Shown piece after piece: positions 43,838 through 55,212 of a stretch of 64,000 nt of DNA. The DNA comes from Asterionellopsis glacialis (Eukaryota > Bacillariophyta > Plagiogrammaphyceae > Rhaphoneidales > Asterionellopsidaceae): positions 1-64,000 of the forward strand of contig WKLE02000208.1 of the NCBI GenBank assembly GCA_014885115.2, written 5' to 3'. Below the pieces are notes generated by a model. That model had not been told where the DNA came from and ran no database searches. It was given only the letters and a program-made list of their open reading frames with translations. How positions within the stretch are numbered: the stretch's first letter is position 1; the number at the start of each line of letters is the position of its first letter. The translations under genes were made by a program, and so were the position numbers.

Positions 43838-44479
43838 AGATTTTTGCTGTCATTTCAGTATGACTTGATGGGCGCTTTTCGAAAAAGAAGTGACTATATG
43901 TGTATGGTAGCTTCTGTCCGGTATAGGTGTTAAATACAGCGCATACACACACACAAAGTTAATTCCAATACTTGCCATGTTGATAAAATAGATCCTACAC
44001 TACTCTGTATTAAGTTTCATTAGTATTTTTGTTCTTTGCAACATACATGCAAGAGAAACTAAATTGAACAGTTGCGTTCATGCACTTTGATTATTGCACC
44101 TGGAACCTACTTTCCTGGTTTAGTTCTTTTTTTAGATTGAATGGATGTTTTCTTTAGGTCATCTTAGTATGTCCAACAAATAGAGAAGCAAATACTTCTA
44201 TGAGCACCAACCATAATTCCTTTTTTTGATGCTGATGCATCATTGATTCAACTTGCAAGTACACACTGTAAACCCACAAACAACAACAGCCTCTATTTAA
44301 AAAGAGAAAAAAAGACTTTCCTTGACTAGCCTGCAAGTTATGCTGGGGTCCACCCAAGTGTACTGAAACTATTCCAGGTAAGAACAGCACGCACCGTGGG
44401 AAATATGGAACACATCATTCTCATAAAACACATGTTTCTTTCTCCTGGATGAGCTATTGTATGTACACATGCACCCTTT
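43838..44479. other. Convergent spacer NAGLU / zinc-finger-like gene
   Basis: About 640 bp where two genes converge. No coding potential or structured RNA is visible; probably two 3' untranslated regions. Confidence 0.45.
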
Positions 44480-46321
44480 TCACCGTGGAATGTCTGCATA
44501 CCGATCGATCAATCTTCTAGATGCACATTCTAGAACTTCCTTGTTGAGAACAATGGGGGTTCGATTTGGTTTAAACTTTAGTGTTTCGAGTAGGGGGTGG
44601 GTTGACGAAGGAGTATATTCATCATCATCATAATCATCATCCTCTTGCAATGATTCAAGTGGTCTTTCCACCATGGAAGTAGCTGAGTTGACAGAGAAAT
44701 TGAGACAATGCAAAACATCTTGCCAATTAAGTTTTTGAGGATAATCTCGCGAGTCATCAGCATCATTTGTAGCCTTTTCCTCGTTGCCATTTGGTTTTTC
44801 GTTTCTTTCGTTTCTTTTCTTCCGCTTCTCCATCAACGCATGACTAGCAGACGAAAAGAGAACATCAATAAGACCATCTGCTGTCTCATTCACTTCTTTT
44901 TCTAAAATATCTTGTAGTAGTTGTTGTTGCTTGTCACGAATAAGTTTCCAACAACAACCACGTCGTTGCTTTTCTCCATAGAAATGAATTTTTAAAGATT
45001 CATACGAATCTAATTCACAATGGCAGGTAGGGCATTTGAAAGGTCCTTCTCCACCCCCTTCACTACAATCCAAACGAATTTGTAATGCAGAACACTTTTG
45101 AACTGCAGCCGCATATGTTGATGTGAATGTTGATGATGCTTTTTTTGATGATTTCTCTTCGTCTTTGTATGAATTATCATCCATATGCAGGTCAAGTCTT
45201 TGTGTGTCATTATTGTTCACAGAAGAAATTGCTTCGTGACAGTCTCCTTCCATGTCACTACTTTGATTTGGTACACATTGAGTTACAATTGTATTTGATG
45301 CAGCATGGACGGCTCGCTCCCAACATCGCAGAAGCATTGCATTTGGAACATCCACTTGTGATACAGTTGGATGTTCTTTAGGTTTTGGTAGAAGTCTGGT
45401 TATCGGTATAGCATTTTGATTGTTCAATGTTGTTGTAGATGTGGATGTGGATGTCATGGCAGCAGCAGCAGGAGTTGTTGATGAGAGCTGTGAATTTGTA
45501 AAGTCTACTACATCAATACCATCACCAACCTCTATATCCCATTCTCTATCAATATCATCTATATATTTGTCTTTCAGTTTTCTTCGCCGTTTCCGACCTA
45601 TTCCTTCTTCTGTTAAGTTCGTAACAGCACCATCCACCGTACTACCACTACTAGCTGTAGTAATTGGTGGATTTCCAACAATCTTAGGCCAACTCCAAAT
45701 ATTTGCAGATCCTATGTTATTCGAATCTTTTGGATAGATACGACGGTCTTGACCATGCAAAAGTCGAGAAACACCTGATAAACCATTATGGGAAGAAGAT
45801 TTATCATCTATTCCTGATTTCAAGTCGTATTCTCCCCCTGCCTCCAGAGAAGCTGCATTTGCTGTGTGAGTAGCAACATCTCCTTTATTAAAAGCAATTT
45901 CATTATTTCTACCATCATTATCGAGAGTGGTCGGCGGATGATGGGTATTCATTTCTTTCTGTATATTTTGCTGCATTCTTTTCCATTCCTTTATTCTCCA
46001 ATCCGTATCATATGCATGACTACCAACGGTAATAATATGTTCAAGTGATTGCACGAAATCCTGTCGTTCATCCTTTGTGATTCGCATTTTGATTGTTTTT
46101 TTTGCGGCATTTGTTTGTGTGTTATTGTTGTCATATTGTTCTTGTTTTTGTTGTTCCCCACCACTACTGTCATCATAATGATGTGGAGAATCGTCGCAGT
46201 CTTGTGATTCAATATCAATATTCACAACATCTTCTTCATCATTTCTTTCGCTTTCTTGATCCATCACAGATAATGTTCCAGATGATTTACGATTGGTATT
46301 GTTTGATCTATCGCCTTCCAT
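44480..46321 (-). CDS. Hypothetical 613-residue protein with a C2H2-like zinc motif
   Basis: I do not recognise a family. A single exon starts MEGDRSNNTNRKSSG. The N-terminal half is low-complexity, rich in Asp, Asn, Ser and Gln (EQYDNNNTQTN), with one helical block (RQDFVQSLEHIITVGSHAYDTDWRIKEWKRM, about residues 85-120). In the C-terminal half lies CPTCHCELDSYESLKIHFYG followed by GCCW, compatible with one zinc-binding finger (about residues 430-460). A predicted helix follows (QQQLLQDILEKEVNETADGLIDVLF), and the protein ends LIDRYADIPR. A basic patch GRKRRRKLKDK could serve as a nuclear signal. Coding quality is good throughout the second half. A nuclear, nucleic-acid-related role is only a guess. 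Confidence 0.7.
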   Translation of the reverse strand: MEGDRSNNTNRKSSGTLSVMDQESERNDEEDVVNIDIESQDCDDSPHHYDDSSGGEQQKQEQYDNNNTQTNAAKKTIKMRITKDERQDFVQSLEHIITVGSHAYDTDWRIKEWKRMQQNIQKEMNTHHPPTTLDNDGRNNEIAFNKGDVATHTANAASLEAGGEYDLKSGIDDKSSSHNGLSGVSRLLHGQDRRIYPKDSNNIGSANIWSWPKIVGNPPITTASSGSTVDGAVTNLTEEGIGRKRRRKLKDKYIDDIDREWDIEVGDGIDVVDFTNSQLSSTTPAAAAMTSTSTSTTTLNNQNAIPITRLLPKPKEHPTVSQVDVPNAMLLRCWERAVHAASNTIVTQCVPNQSSDMEGDCHEAISSVNNNDTQRLDLHMDDNSYKDEEKSSKKASSTFTSTYAAAVQKCSALQIRLDCSEGGGEGPFKCPTCHCELDSYESLKIHFYGEKQRRGCCWKLIRDKQQQLLQDILEKEVNETADGLIDVLFSSASHALMEKRKKRNERNEKPNGNEEKATNDADDSRDYPQKLNWQDVLHCLNFSVNSATSMVERPLESLQEDDDYDDDEYTPSSTHPLLETLKFKPNRTPIVLNKEVLECASRRLIDRYADIPR

Positions 46322-46971
46322 CCTACAGTAGTTTGTAGTTCGATAAAATACTACTTCTTGTCGATGAAAGAGAAAAACAACAAAGGTAATTTAAAATAAT
46401 TTAAACAGCAAAGATGATCGATTTAAAATGTTCAACGTTTATAATGCAAAATTGGTCAGCATGTGAACAGCTGTGCCTGATTTATTACATGTCAGGGATT
46501 TGGTGCTTCCTTGTGTTTCTCTTTCTTTGAGTTTTCCTTCAGAACATTTTTGAAGTGTTTGCGATTTGAGATTTTGGCGATGCGATGGATGCAGTTGCTG
46601 CGATGATTGAACCCGCGAGTCGCGCATACTTTTAATTTTCCCAATGACTGATGACCGGTAATACCGTATCATCCAGCGTCTGTCACGTATACGTAACACA
46701 GAGATCTCAGATCACAAAAGATAAAAGCAAGATACAGTCCGTCCGTAGTCCTACATACGCGGCCAGGAGAGAAGGAAATCGAAAAAGAGAAAGAAAACAA
46801 ATCACATTGAGAACCCGCATGCATCAACAACTAAACACTCATCATCACTCTGTTTCAACATTACACACCTGCGTCATAAATCATTCTGTCGCATACTGAA
46901 TAAGAAGCATTTTTATCCCTCTCGAAACGAAAGTCAAATATATCATTCACAATTCATTTTGATTTATCATC
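46322..46971. other. Divergent promoter region
   Basis: A 650-bp spacer between outward-facing genes. A CGCGAGTCGCG palindrome-like patch is seen at about 46614-46624 and GTAGTCCTACATAC at 46745. No gene. Confidence 0.4.
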
Positions 46972-48569
46972 ATGGCAGCCGTAAGTGGAATGGCCGCATC
47001 GATTCGTGGTGCAACGGGTGAGTAAAATTTGTTAATGTTGGAGTCAATTTTTTTTTTAAAACTGACATTACAAACTCAATCCTATATTCTTTCCTATGGT
47101 ATATTTGTATGCATTTTCCGGCAATGGGTGAAAATTTCCTGATTGATTGATTCTACATACATTCGCACTCTCCTCCTCTCACTACAATATATATATATAT
47201 ATGTTTGGATGTACTTTTTTGGGGCGGCTCCATTATTTGTCCTGTACTGTATATAGAAAGTGAAACCTTTGATTTGGGTGGTCATACCGTAACAAATATC
47301 AATACAACCATAACAAGTGCATTCCAAGAACCATTACCTCTATCAGATATGATTCGTATTACTTTTGTAGTTGGTGCAGGAAAGTTGGCACGTCAAAAAT
47401 ATGATGACGGTGCACAAAAGGCTGTCACATCTGCGTTACGATCCTTAGGATTTGAAGAAGATCGTGGTGCAAGTTGTGTGAATGAATGTGGTGGTACCTT
47501 TAAAAGTCAGCATGATACAGGAAAAAATCTTAAAACTGTGGTTGTGTTCCCCAAAATTGCTGGTGGCGGCAGTGGTGGTGATGGTAGTGAAGACATGGCC
47601 GGACACATGGCTGGTATGTCCTTGGGCGATGATGCAAACGATGGTGGTAATGATATCAATTCAATTTTGCCCAAGGGTAGTCCTGAAAATATGATTGCCA
47701 TGTCATCTCAAAATGTCTTTGAACGGATGCTGCAAAGTAAATGTTATGCATGGCATCAAAAGAAGGGATGTGTAGCTGCTATTGAATCTCTCAAGAAAAT
47801 GTTAGAGGAGTTAGATACCAAACTTCTTAGTGGGACACCATTAGAAGATGCAGAACAAGATGTGTATGATTCAGTCTCCATGTCGGCATTAGGAGAGAAG
47901 GAAGCCTTTGTGAAAAAGGAGATGCATAGTCAAGTCGAAAGTGGAAAACTAACAAAATGGGAACGTGAAACTTTGATTCATCAAGTGACTGATAAACTTG
48001 AAACACTTCAAACAGAAATGAAGTTGGCTGAAGAGGAAAACAAACCCAAGCGTCTTGAAAAACTGAAAGTTGCAAATCAAAAGGCAGAAGAACGAAAGAA
48101 AATGCTGGAAGACATTGTTCCCAAAACTCCGCATCCTTTAAGTCGAAACCCAGAAATTTCCAAACTGCGAGTAGAATTACGACCATTACAACAATTAGAA
48201 GATGGAGCCAAGGGACGGTTATTATCTGTAAAGGAAACTCAAACGTTGGCACGGAAGGAAGAAATCTTGGAAGAGATTGAAAGGCTCGAAAATGTGAGTA
48301 GAGGGTGGTTTGAAGATGATGATGCATTTGCTGCAAGAGTACAAGTCAGTCGTGCTACCTTTGACGCCAAGGACAAACAAAAGGGTGGCAAAAAGAAGCC
48401 AACAGGAGCTACTGGCTCGGCGGCAGGTAGTGGATTCAGGACTGTGTCAGCAAGTAGTTGGGTAACACCAGGCGCTAGAAAACCTGCAGCAAGATCAACT
48501 ACCAAGAAAAAGAAGCCAGCTGGAGGGAACGTCTTTGGTGCTATGATGATGGATAGTGATAGCGACTAG
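46972..48569 (+). CDS. Conserved-looking hypothetical protein, coiled coil with basic tail
   Basis: Two exons (46972-47017, 47257-48569) join in phase: MAAVSGMAASIRGATE|SETFDLGGHTVTNIN, 452 residues. Residues 15-110 form a compact domain (MIRITFVVGAGKLARQKYDDGAQKAVTSALRSLGFEEDRGASC) with an apparent alpha/beta pattern; a Gly/Asp-rich linker follows. Residues about 170-380 are a long Glu/Lys-rich coiled coil with YAWHQKKGCVAAIESLKK and KWERETLIHQVTDKLE. The tail is basic (GGKKKPTGATG, RSTTKKKKPAG) and ends MMMDSDSD. I cannot name the family. The first exon is short, but the phase-matched donor and acceptor and the clean ATG context support it. Confidence 0.78.
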
Positions 48570-49194
48570 TCTTAATGCGTCTCCTTGAATAGGCTTAAAG
48601 CATCTTTTATAGAAACAAAATATTACATCGGTGGTAATTTGCCACTAGTGCTCTCTACTTATGCTCATTATTTGTGTTTGATGGCAGCATCCAGTGTGCT
48701 CTTATGGTGCAATAAAGATGTTCTTGAGTTTTTAGAAAAATATATGGGCCGATCATTTAATCCGTCACTTGATTACAACATGCCATTCATGATCTGATTT
48801 ATCAATTATCATGCCATCAGCTCCCAAGTCTCGCAAGTTGAAAGTACTATTTGGTTGGACTAGCCTAGGTCTTAGTCCTAGGAGCACTAACTAGAGGACT
48901 AGACTATGGATAATGTGTTATTAATACGTGTTTTGTTCTTTACTAATTTTGACGGCGCGGTCTGGCCGCCGATGATTTCAAAGCGGACGATTGGAGGCAG
49001 AATCATCACTTTTGATGTTCTTTTTTTTTTGATGTTTCATCTTGCGAGATTTCAAGATTTGAGATTGAAGCGCGATGCATGGGAGAGGGGAAAGTGAACG
49101 CCTCTGCTTCCCAATAAATGATAGAAATACAGATAACAGCACTGCCTATTCATTCGTCACAAATATTATTGTTTTAAAGGAATGCACTTGAACA
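48570..49194. other. Spacer upstream of the DTWD gene
   Basis: About 620 bp. A patch of palindromic words (CCTAGG, TTAGTCCTAGGAGC, CTAGAGGACTAG) lies at 48862-48903. The rest shows no gene. Confidence 0.45.
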
Positions 49195-50268
49195 ATGAAA
49201 GCTAACTTTATATCCCTGCATCTTAAACTTTTACTACTATTTACGACCTTTTCTGAAGGTCGTTCGTCATTTGTTCCCTCTCCACTACGTGCATGCCAAG
49301 TTAAGACTTTTTTCTTCACAAGACCAGGGGCTGATGCATCAACATCGCATGGTGCAACGTCTACTTTTTTGAGTGAAGTCGAACAGACGGTCCAACGTGT
49401 CTTAAAAAGGCATGAAAGCACTAATGATATACTTGATTTGCCTCCCGCTCAACGAGAAAGTCTAGGTGTGGCACGAAATTTAGACACCCGCTTACAAGCA
49501 TTTAAACGCAATAATGATTGTCCAAGATGTTGGTTGCAGCGAGCGCACTGCGTTTGTGAAAAGTGCCCACCCCTCCCCCAATCTTCATTACCACGAAATG
49601 TTCGTCGAATTTTTTTACTCATGCATCATAAAGAGATTTGCCTGGCGGTGGATACCGCAAAGATGATTCTAGCAGCTTTCCCTGATCAATGCGAGCTCGT
49701 AGTGGCCGGAATTGGTCCTGAATATCAAAGATCAATGGCAGATCTTCTGGCTGTGACGCAGGATAATAAATGTCTTGTTCTTTTCCCTGATGAAAATGCC
49801 CAGACCTTTCAGGACCTTATGATAGCTCAGCATGGCAGTGAAACAGAGAACAATATTAGTCAATGGGATGTCGTAGTAATTGATGGGACGTGGGCTCAAG
49901 CACGGAAAATGTATGCAAGATATATCCCAACAGAAGTTCAAGGAGGTCCATCTAGAATTCAGCTCAGCCAAGATGCTGTCAACGTTCTTGCTCTTGGGCA
50001 ATTAAATACTGAATCCACAGCTCAAAAATCTATTTTGTCTGGGCATCAGCTACGCCGGCATCCTGTCAAATGGCGAGAAGTCAGTACTTTAGAAGCTACT
50101 CGATTGCTTCTTGGTGACATGGCGATAGACAATGAAGTGTCGTGTGATAGTGGTTCGTATCCATGGGACGACTTGGCTCAGTATCAACTTGAAGCTGATT
50201 TGGCCGCCAAGCGGCAGCTCGGCCCACCACGAAATAGCCGTAGTTCCTCGGAGAAAGTACAACGCTAA
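49195..50268 (+). CDS. DTWD2: DTWD-domain tRNA uridine aminocarboxypropyltransferase, probably plastid
   Basis: A single exon of 357 residues. The family transfers the 3-amino-3-carboxypropyl group of S-adenosylmethionine to uridine in tRNA (acp3U; bacterial TapT/TuaA, human DTWD1/2). Visible motifs: CPRCWLQRAHCVCEKCPPLP (four-Cys zinc-type entry, about residues 105-125), RIFLLMHHKE (about residue 140), LVLFPDENAQTF, VVIDGTWAQARKMYAR (the DTW motif, about residue 235) and LSGHQLRRHPVKWREVSTLEAT with the conserved C-terminal E.(S/T)T.EA pattern. N-terminal extension: hydrophobic signal (FISLHLKLLLLFTTFSEG) then RSSFVPSPLRA, where a cleavage before Phe would fit diatom plastid import. DTWD1 and DTWD2 types cannot be separated with confidence by eye. 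Confidence 0.88.
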   Translation: MKANFISLHLKLLLLFTTFSEGRSSFVPSPLRACQVKTFFFTRPGADASTSHGATSTFLSEVEQTVQRVLKRHESTNDILDLPPAQRESLGVARNLDTRLQAFKRNNDCPRCWLQRAHCVCEKCPPLPQSSLPRNVRRIFLLMHHKEICLAVDTAKMILAAFPDQCELVVAGIGPEYQRSMADLLAVTQDNKCLVLFPDENAQTFQDLMIAQHGSETENNISQWDVVVIDGTWAQARKMYARYIPTEVQGGPSRIQLSQDAVNVLALGQLNTESTAQKSILSGHQLRRHPVKWREVSTLEATRLLLGDMAIDNEVSCDSGSYPWDDLAQYQLEADLAAKRQLGPPRNSRSSSEKVQR

Positions 50269-50401
50269 GCAAAAGCCTTTAATCTTTGAAGCAATACACT
50301 ATTTTACTGACACCAAATATGATATACACTACATTCTAGAGGGATTCCTTTCGATCATATCTGGATGCTAATTCTTGCTGATACCAAATCACCTCGTTAT
50401 T

Positions 50402-51802
50402 TTAGCTCCTTCTCAAACTTAGACATTCGCGGAGTGTGTCCCTTGCTAAATATGGCGGAAGCCCTGTGCAAGCTTGGCACCAGCCTGTGGTTTGGCAAAT
50501 CAGTTCTCCTGTCTGAAGAGAGGGTACAATGAGGTTGCAGCGATGGCATATTTCTCCCTCACCGACGACATTGCTAAAAGGCCCGAACTCGTAGCCATAA
50601 TGAAGCACAGAACCGGAACTTTTTGATAGAGCTGCAAGACGCGGTAAAATTTTCCTTAACTCTATATCTCGAATATTGTTTCGTCCATTAGGTTTGCTGC
50701 TTGATTGTTGGAGTAATCCATAAATGTCTTTCTCTAAATTCTGTTCAAGTTGATGGAAGCGATCTTTGATGCTTTTCTCGGTCCTACCTTTGAGAACAAG
50801 TACACTAGATATTTTTTCCCAATTACAACCATATGCGACATATATATGATAAATCTGGTAATCCTCCTGTGCTGTCCATCCGTTTTCTTCCAAATGTGGT
50901 TTAGGATGATCCACGTATCGATGCTCAATACTCACCGAGCTAATTGGGCGGTCACAGGATTCGAATACTCTATGGCGTGGTCGAACGTCTTCTTTTGTAC
51001 ACCTTCTTGTTCCTGATGGCATACGCTTCTCGTTTAAACTATTGGCATCTTCACTTCCAATACTCGGTAGAAAAGGCGTAGAGGTGGGTGTGGGATTTCC
51101 ATGCAATATAGAAACGGAGCTTTGAGACACCTCTGTGGGTGCTTCTACGAAATTAGATTGTTTACTCGATGTAGAAGGATAAGCGTATGGCGGTGAACTC
51201 AGATCTGAAAACACAAACATTTGCGTACTACTAAGTGAAGTGCAGACTTGCCTTTGCTTCTCTTCACGTTTGTTGCATTCCGTATAAACATTGCTACTCA
51301 AAATTGACGGCTGGTCTGTAGTGAAGAAATTGAAAGAAGACTGTCAAAGACACGGAAATAACAACCTTTGTCAGGTGCATCAAATTAAATAATCCATTCA
51401 AATTTTCTGAAAAGAATTTATGTGGCTTACATGTTGAGACTTTTCTTTAGTAGCGTCTTTTGGTAATCTTTCAGTTTTAAAAGATCCAGCTTCAGTTAGC
51501 TGCCCGCTCTGACGAGCAACCTTGTTCAACTCATTTTGGCTAAATTTGATGTATGCCTGCCATGGGAAAGGGTCGACACTCACCCATTCGAGACTGTTGT
51601 CGGGAAAATGAATGTGGTGCTTCAAAGTTCTTTTGTTGAACTCCTTAATCTCTCCCACATGCCAAGTATTCAACAGAGGGCGAAAGACCGGAACATCGCA
51701 CCCAATAATGCATTTTCGGCACAAGCTTTGAGTATGCCTGGTAAAAACACCAGAAGTCCTTACAAGAGTCATCTGGATTGAACCACATTTAGAGCACTGC
51801 AT
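50402..51802 (-). CDS. Zinc-ribbon / Tudor-like / Myb-SANT protein
   Basis: Exons 51802-51431 and 51310-50402 join in phase (donor CAT|GTAAGC, acceptor CAG|CCG) to 426 residues. N-terminal CSKCGS...CRKC (residues 3-30) suggests a zinc ribbon. Next comes WHVGEIKEFNKRTLKHHIHFPDNSLEWVSVDPFPW (about residues 47-81), with the W.G.V..(10)..H.(I/V).F.D...EW pattern of Tudor-like domains. After a Ser-rich linker, WTAQEDYQIYHIYVAYGCNWEKISSVLVLKGRTEKSIKDRFH (about residues 265-310) is a Myb/SANT repeat. The C-terminus has ICHRCNLIVP...CQTTGWCQAC, a second Cys cluster. The combination implies a chromatin-associated regulator; binding targets are unknown. The exon join is inferred; if it is wrong there are two genes, since 50402-51301 has no ATG at its start, which argues for the join. 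Confidence 0.72.
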
Positions 51803-52682
51803 ATTGATTTGTTCACAAATCAGAACTTTTGTAAGTTAACTTCGTATCGGGTACCTATAAATAATTGCTGAAAACACGTGAGTCGCTTGATACAAAGGTT
51901 TCAAAANNNNNNNNNNNNNNNNNNNNNNNNNNNNNNNNNNNNNNNNNNNNNNNNNNNNNNNNNNNNNNNNNNNNNNNNNNNNNNNNNNNNNNNNNNNNNN
52001 NNNNNNNNNNNNNNNNNNNNNNNNNNNNNNNNNNNNNNNNNNNNNNNNNNNTTAGAAATGACGACGAGCCGATAGCAAGGTCAAAAGCGAAGTTGAAGGA
52101 GAGCGGCGCGCGGCGCAACGGCGCTTTTTCAATTTTTGTAACCGGCAAACAGGGTGTTCCCAAATTGTAGAGGTCTACTCGTATATTATCTAAAAAATGC
52201 TTGTAAATTCCCACCTTCCGGTCACTCAACTGGTTTTCCAGAATGTTGGAAGAATCAAATCAAGCGAAGAATGACATCGGTGCTCCAGAGGAAACCGCAT
52301 CGTGGCGTGTTAAGGGGTGGACTTCAGGATTTGTATTAATCCAAATGTAGTATTGAATCGCTTTCCAAGCCTTCTGAATGAAATACCTTTGTTATTGCAA
52401 GTACGAGCAAGCAGGCAAAGCCTCTAGATATGCTTTACATTATTTTGATTGGAAAGAAATTAAACGAATTCAATTGTTACTACAGTAAAACCATTATTTC
52501 ATTTGGTGTGCAGACAGAAGCAAAGATGGCATGGCACTTCGCACGCATTAATTTTACTTGATACACAAAGAATTAAAACAGTTATGGGTGTACTCTATAC
52601 GAAACAGCATGTATCGATTTTAAACCTTTATTGTCGCATTATATTATGAAACAAGAAAAGTAGCGATTCATTAATTCACAGT
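51803..52682. other. Spacer with assembly gap
   Basis: The spacer upstream of the Tudor/SANT gene contains 145 Ns at 51907-52051. Sequence right of the gap (52052-52170) is locally GC-rich and could be read as RNDDEPIARSKAKLKESGARRNG, which may be the 3' end of a gene hidden in the gap, but this cannot be judged. No other gene is visible. Confidence 0.4.
51907..52051. other. Assembly gap (145 N)
   Basis: Undetermined bases. True length unknown. Confidence 0.99.
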
Positions 52683-54278
52683 TTAAAATATACTAAAAGT
52701 TTTGTTCCGCACATCCGACCACTGTGGGCAGTGACACAAATCTCGATCAGATTCTTCATTTACATTAACTTCCAAATCTGCGAAGTTAGCTGGAAAGGAA
52801 TAATTCGCCAGAGCCGGAATTCGAATCATGGCCTGAGCGTCTACAGTTAGGACCTATGATTTTTTTGAAGGAGTAACAGAACAGAAAGTTAGTAAAAGTG
52901 AAAAGAGCATACAAAAGCGAAAAAGAAATACCAGTGACTTTGTCCCTTCGTTTCCTCATTTTCTTACCAAATGACCTTTGTAGTATTCTTTTGACAACGA
53001 AAACGCCTCCCATTTGTCAGGTTCAAATGTAGAAATGATCATGAGGTCTGAAATTGACATGGCTTTAACATTTGTTGGTGGAATTTCAAATGTGCCGACG
53101 AAGGTATCTTTGTGTTGGAAACTCCCTTTACCCATGTCTAAAGCGACATCAAAGTGATTCGGATTCATTACTGACACTAGAATTTCAAATGTAGGTTTCA
53201 CACTCAAGGAGGTCATGCTGTCTACAAGTGATTTCCAGGCAACTGCATCTGAGCAAACATTGTATATCGGTGGTTTGGGGAAGTACCGGATACTCCCAAT
53301 TGTCGAAAAACAAATGACAGCAACAGTAACAATGTAACACGCCGTGCATGAATTATATAAGCAGCGCATATGTCTTGAGACAACTCTGGAGGTCGTAGAG
53401 GAGGGTTGTGCAACACCTTCTTCATCCATCAAGTTGTAGGGTGTCGTATTTTCTTCCACCTCTAGTAATGCATCAGTTTCTTCTTGCTCTCCTTGATCAG
53501 CTTCAGCATTATCTTCGGCGACTTCTTCTGTATCCTGTCTAGTCATTTCCATTTCATCGGGTGGTGTTGCGCGGGGACAAGTTCTTGAAGNNNNTTTGAC
53601 TCCTCCTGCAACACAAAATCCAGCTGTTGCACAGCACAAACAGATCGATGCCAGGGATACAATTATCACAATTGGAAGAATTCCGATTTTTTGAAATACA
53701 ACTTCATCTATAGGCTCAGGTTCTGTGCGGCGACACCGATCGGTTGAGTAGCAATCCACACCATTCATGCACCCGTAAACACTCCCAACCTCATGACATG
53801 CTTGATCAAATGCGCACCAGTGACACATCGCGGATGATAAAGCGCATTCGGAGCATGTTTTGTGTCCACCGCATGTTTTGTCTACTTTCGGTTTGGGTTT
53901 GGGTTTGTGACAGCTTTGTCCATAAAGACATCCATGAACACTCCCTCTGGCATGACACACTTGATCACTACACCAGTGGCATAAGGAGGAAGAATTGGTA
54001 CACTCGTCACAGGTTGTATGGGTGGCACATGCATTTGAAGTTTTATTGGATTCATGTGGTACTGTCTTATTTTTTTTATTCCAAGGCCATTCCAAGTTTT
54101 CCGTAGAAGCATCAACACTGATGTCAGAATCAAAACTGGCGACTTCCTCAGAAAAACTATCACGAGAAGATTCCTTCAATAATTGTTCTTCGGGATTATT
54201 AGTCTGTGCTGCTGATGTACCCGGAATAAACGCAACCAGCAAAGCGCAAGTGGTTACAAAGAATAAAATACGCCGCAT
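52683..54278 (-). CDS. PSI-repeat two-pass membrane protein with LEA2-like domain
   Basis: Exons 54278-52968 and 52832-52683 join in phase (donor TTG|GTAAGA, acceptor CAG|GCC), about 487 residues counting the four-base gap. Signal peptide MRRILFFVTTCALLVAFIPGTSA, so the start at 54278 is preferred over the in-frame ATG at 54341. Two adjacent PSI-type Cys modules follow: CATHTTCDECTNSSSLCHWC and CGGHKTCSECALSSAMCHWC, each with a C..(V/Y)GC..G..C end. Then come membrane helix 1 (ILPIVIIVSLASICLCCATAGF), an acidic cytoplasmic loop of about 90 residues (DEMEMTRQDTEEVAEDNAEA) and membrane helix 2 (ACYIVTVAVICFSTIGSI). The final part (FEILVSVMNPNHFDVALDMGKGSF, VGTFEIPPTNVKAM) resembles the LEA2-type beta-sandwich. 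The role is unknown. Four Ns (53591-53594) fall just after helix 1; frame is kept if the gap is really four bases. Confidence 0.78.
53591..53594. other. Assembly gap (4 N)
   Basis: Four undetermined bases inside the PSI-repeat gene, just after the first membrane helix. Confidence 0.99.
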
Positions 54279-55212
54279 CTTGTCAAGGCAATCCTTTGGT
54301 TTACTACGGCATTTCGAAGAAACGTTCTTTCTCTGCCTCATGGTGATCGTTCTGAGAATTCGCTCGTGCTGTTGGTACAGTTCTTCCCGGAGCGGGACTT
54401 GAAACTAAAAAAACCTGTTAAATTTTGTACAGGTATTTTGTATTAGGTCCTACTAGAGGACTAATAATACTTTCGCCAACGTGTGTTTTGGGCGGGACCC
54501 AGTCTCATAAAAAAACACGCGTCAGTTGACTTGACAGTAGATTTCCTACTGGATACACTCACTTAGGAGTGCAGTAAGCACACCTGGTAATGATTGTCTG
54601 TAGGATTTCGAAATCAGCTCTCTTTAGAACTTACTTTTGGAGACTGGCTGAAAGTAACCAGAAGACCGAAGGGCGACAAGTTTTTAGGTCCTAGTATTTT
54701 TAGTTAATGAAAGAGTTTTGTTTCAGCAATATCAAGCAGAATCGATTGAGATTTCACTCTCAATTTCATATTAACTATGAAAGGGATGTCTCGTGCAGAA
54801 ATATGAAACCCACTGTATTGTGGGCATCATTAAAACAACCAAACAAGGAGATTACAAAAACGAGTATTGCACACACAATGAAGTGCCAGAAATGAAAACT
54901 CAACTCTAATACAATTTTTTTAATTTTTTTTAACAGGGTGAATTTCTTTGTTCTCGTTATCATCAGTAATTCAGTCTCTATTCTTTTAATCTTCTGTTCT
55001 CTGTAAAATGGAAACAAAACCTGTACAACGGAATTGTTCCCAAAAAATCAAAAGTGGCATCCACTCAATTTTTATAATTTTTTTTGCACAACACAATGAA
55101 AAACAACTTACCATTGAATAATAAACTTGAATGAACATGTTGCATGAAATACACAGAAATACAAGGTAGCGCCCATATCCTCAAACTAATAATGTAGCCA
55201 ATATTAATGACA
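54279..55212. other. Spacer with TAGGTCCTA words
   Basis: About 930 bp upstream of the PSI gene and downstream of the carrier-like gene. A patch at 54428-54470 contains GTACAGGTA and TTAGGTCCTACTAGAGGACT; TTTAGGTCCTAGTA recurs at 54681. Poly-T tracts occur near 54915-54935. No gene is supported. Confidence 0.45.

Noticed and set aside
47094..47327. Minus frame over the first intron at 47018-47256
   Set aside because: It overlaps a supported intron and exon of the plus gene and has a low-complexity translation.
51865..52170. Frame running through the N gap
   Set aside because: It is open only because Ns are not stops; nothing can be concluded.
52815..52860. tRNA-like GGAATTCGAATC box
   Set aside because: It lies in the last exon of the PSI gene and no cloverleaf can be drawn around it. 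No tRNA or rRNA gene was found in the window.
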